Shown: positions 62,287-64,000 of the stretch, in pieces
Layout of the letters: each line of letters opens with the position of its first letter
How positions within the stretch are numbered: position 1 is the stretch's first letter
NCBI RefSeq assembly: GCF_003287275.1
Contig: NZ_QEVW01000014.1
Span: 310,001 to 374,000, forward strand
Source: Paenibacillus taichungensis
GTDB taxonomy: Bacteria > Bacillota > Bacilli > Paenibacillales > Paenibacillaceae
Direction: 5' to 3'
Length of the DNA: 64,000 nt
Position numbers and translations under genes: made by a program
The notes under the pieces: model-generated
The model's database searches: none
What the model was told of the DNA's origin: nothing
The model's input: the letters and a program-made list of their open reading frames with translations, nothing else

Positions 62287-63297
62287 TTATTTCAGTGGAT
62301 CTTTGAGAGCTGCGTCGATATATTGATTGTCCGTTATTGTTTTAATAACAACCTGATTCCGAATATTCTTCACTTTATATTGGAAATCCGCTGTTTGCTG
62401 CATTTCTTCTACAATGTTTTCATTAACTGACGTGTTAATCATGCGGGAACGTTCGAATGTCCCACTGATTACACTGGCAGGAACATTACGTTCAGCTGCA
62501 TATCTGTCGATCGCTTCGGTTTCATGCTCGCTTTCCCACTTCAATGCTTTATTAACTACCTTCAAGTACAGAGTAACAAGCTCTGGATGTTCCTCTGCAA
62601 AACCAGTTCCCGCAATCGTAAATGAAGGCGACAATACACCAAGCTGCTCTCCGTCGGACAGCACTTTTCCTTTTCCCGTTAAGGTATTGAGTGTAATGTA
62701 AGGGTCCCATGTCGCCCAGGCATCCACACTGCCGGTTTCAAACGCAGACTGTGTCTCATCTGGCTGTAACTGAATGATTTCAAAATCTTTATCCGTTAAA
62801 CCGGATTTCTCCAAACCACGGTATAAAAAGTTGTAAGCATTGCTTCCTTTTGTAACGGCAATCTTTTTGCCTTTCAGGTCACTAAGTGACTGAGCGGTAC
62901 TACCAGCAGGTACAATAATTGCAACGTTATTTTTTCCGTCCAGAACTTGCGATACGATTTTGAAAGGAATATTTGCGGCTTGTGCTGCGATAATTGGCAT
63001 GTTCCCCAGGCTGGCAATATCCAGCTTATTGGATGCAATTGCCTCTGTCATGGGCGGTCCGCTCTGAAACTCGATCCATTCCACTTTGGCACCTGTTTTT
63101 TCAAATTCTTGTTCAAACCATTTTTCTTCGCGTGCTTTACCGAATAAGCCACCGCTGCCCTGAATCCCAATTTTCACGGTTACATTTTGGCCCGTACCTG
63201 AACCACTTGCATTTTCATTTGAAGTTTTGGATGCACAAGCCATTGTCAATAAAGACAACGCGAGCACCATAACTAGAACCAGATGAGATTTTTTCAT
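62287..63297 (-). CDS. Sulfonate-type ABC substrate-binding lipoprotein, SsuA family
   Basis: 336 residues. Signal peptide with lipobox TMAC near residue 21. Mature protein has VKIGIQGSGGLFGKAREEKWFEQEF, WIEFQSGPPMTEAIASNKLDIASLGNMPIIAAQAAN and DLKGKKIAVTKGSNAYNFLYRGLEKSGL, the NMT1/SsuA-type binding-protein signature, and FETGSVDAWATWDPYI. AAAGGGAGAG precedes the start. It should bind an alkanesulfonate, taurine-like or related organosulfur ligand outside the membrane. Confidence 0.92.
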   Translation of the reverse strand: MKKSHLVLVMVLALSLLTMACASKTSNENASGSGTGQNVTVKIGIQGSGGLFGKAREEKWFEQEFEKTGAKVEWIEFQSGPPMTEAIASNKLDIASLGNMPIIAAQAANIPFKIVSQVLDGKNNVAIIVPAGSTAQSLSDLKGKKIAVTKGSNAYNFLYRGLEKSGLTDKDFEIIQLQPDETQSAFETGSVDAWATWDPYITLNTLTGKGKVLSDGEQLGVLSPSFTIAGTGFAEEHPELVTLYLKVVNKALKWESEHETEAIDRYAAERNVPASVISGTFERSRMINTSVNENIVEEMQQTADFQYKVKNIRNQVVIKTITDNQYIDAALKDPLK

Positions 63298-63350
63298 ATA
63301 ATCACTCTCCCTTTAATATGCTGTACATCCTTATTCGTCTATGGATTACG

Positions 63351-64000
63351 CTATATACCGCCGCCTACGTCATATAAAGGCTCATCTACCTTTTCGAACT
63401 CATTTAATACCAGTCTGCGCATCTCCTGAAACGCACTACCTGATCTTTTTCGGGGAAAAGGCAAGTCAATCGAAAGAATACTTCGAATATGGCCTGGACG
63501 CGGATTCATAATGACGACTCGTTCCCCCAGGAAGACGGCTTCATCGAGATCATGGGTTACAAACAGCATGGTTGTTCCATTACGTTGCCAAATATCAAGC
63601 AGCACTTCCTGCAAATGAGAGCGAGTAAATGCATCGAGTGCTCCGAACGGCTCATCGAGCAGCAATACATCCGGATTACGCAGCAATGCTCTGGCAATGG
63701 AGACGCGCTGAGCCATACCACCCGATAATTCGCGAGGATATGATTTTTCAAATCCTTTTAAACGGACCAGCTCAATCAGGTCCTCCACCTTTTTGCGCAC
63801 ATTCGGATCTCTAAGAGAGAGATTAGATGCAATGTTTTTCTCCACCGTTAACCATGGGAATAGCCGGGGCTCCTGAAAAATAAATCCTTTCTCTATGCTG
63901 GGGCCTGTAATAGGTTTACCGTTGAGCAAAACGGTTCCCGTATACTGCATATCTAAGCCAGCCACAATTTTAAGCAAAGTGCTTTTACCACATCCGCTCG
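63351..64000 (-). CDS. Sulfonate-type ABC ATPase, SsuB/TauB family, N-terminus cut by window edge
   Basis: About 216 residues of the C-terminal part; the first 30-40 residues lie beyond 64000. Walker [10 protein letters not shown] is at the very edge, then Q-loop FQEPRLFPW, signature [15 protein letters not shown], Walker [14 protein letters not shown] and switch His in [30 protein letters not shown] is typical of the SsuB/TauB group. First visible gene of the operon ATPase-binding protein-permease-permease-monooxygenase, 53 bp before the lipoprotein gene. Confidence 0.93.
   Translation of the reverse strand, partial: SGCGKSTLLKIVAGLDMQYTGTVLLNGKPITGPSIEKGFIFQEPRLFPWLTVEKNIASNLSLRDPNVRKKVEDLIELVRLKGFEKSYPRELSGGMAQRVSIARALLRNPDVLLLDEPFGALDAFTRSHLQEVLLDIWQRNGTTMLFVTHDLDEAVFLGERVVIMNPRPGHIRSILSIDLPFPRKRSGSAFQEMRRLVLNEFEKVDEPLYDVGGGI

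Overview
The window looks like chromosomal DNA of a low-to-mid GC Gram-positive bacterium of the Paenibacillus type. The evidence is AGGAGG-type ribosome binding sites throughout, lipoprotein and S-layer (SLH) anchored secreted proteins, LplB/YtcP-type sugar ABC permeases with YesM/YesN-type two-component systems, CcpA-like cre boxes, and many sugar-locus regulators. No rRNA, tRNA, CRISPR array, phage or transposon was recognised. The assignment to Paenibacillus is inference from gene content and style, not from a marker gene.

Layout. 1-9.5 kb: mixed single genes. These are a truncated SDR oxidoreductase behind a MerR-style promoter, a sigma factor fused to a degenerate peptidase-like domain, an FMN reductase, murB, an IscA/HesB-like protein, a receiver-like protein, an HxlR regulator beside a DHA2-family exporter gene carrying an in-frame stop, a COG2345-type regulator, and an SDR with its AraC regulator. 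9.5-17.2 kb: a giant SLH-anchored protein with two tandem phosphoesterase modules, then an RpiR regulator convergent with nanE and a PTS IIC-IIB gene (amino sugar uptake). 17.3-43.1 kb: a Gram-positive carbohydrate locus. A seven-gene minus-strand operon encodes a putative TIM-barrel enzyme, a GH38 alpha-mannosidase, two permeases, a binding lipoprotein, a DUF4965-type protein and a GH106-like protein. A GntR/LacI-type regulator and a divergent secreted GxGYxYP protein follow, and two nearly identical palindromic operators flank the regulator. Next come a GH76 alpha-1,6-mannanase-like enzyme with its own ABC transporter and a YesM/YesN pair. Together these suggest alpha-mannan or mannose-rich glycan use. 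43.2-47.4 kb: a third sugar ABC transporter with an AraC regulator and a cre site.

47.5-54.2 kb: a metallo-beta-lactamase-fold hydrolase, a paired SMR exporter with a TetR regulator, metE behind a MET-box-like palindrome, and an alpha/beta hydrolase with its TetR regulator and a 34-bp inverted repeat. 54.2-57.3 kb: a compact operon of racemase, VanXY-like D,D-peptidase and D-Ala-D-Xaa ligase, preceded by a small leader ORF. The ligase sequence resembles the D-Ala-D-Ser (VanG/VanC) class, so the operon could remodel peptidoglycan termini, with no membrane VanT domain and no VanRS nearby. 57.5-59 kb: an ECF sigma and anti-sigma pair. 59.1-64 kb: a sulfonate-type ABC transporter (ATPase truncated at the window edge, lipoprotein, two permeases) with an FMN-dependent monooxygenase, probably for organosulfur scavenging.

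Starts were moved from the longest reading frame to the best Shine-Dalgarno site where the sequence supports it. Names above family level rest on motif recognition and memory; no search was run.
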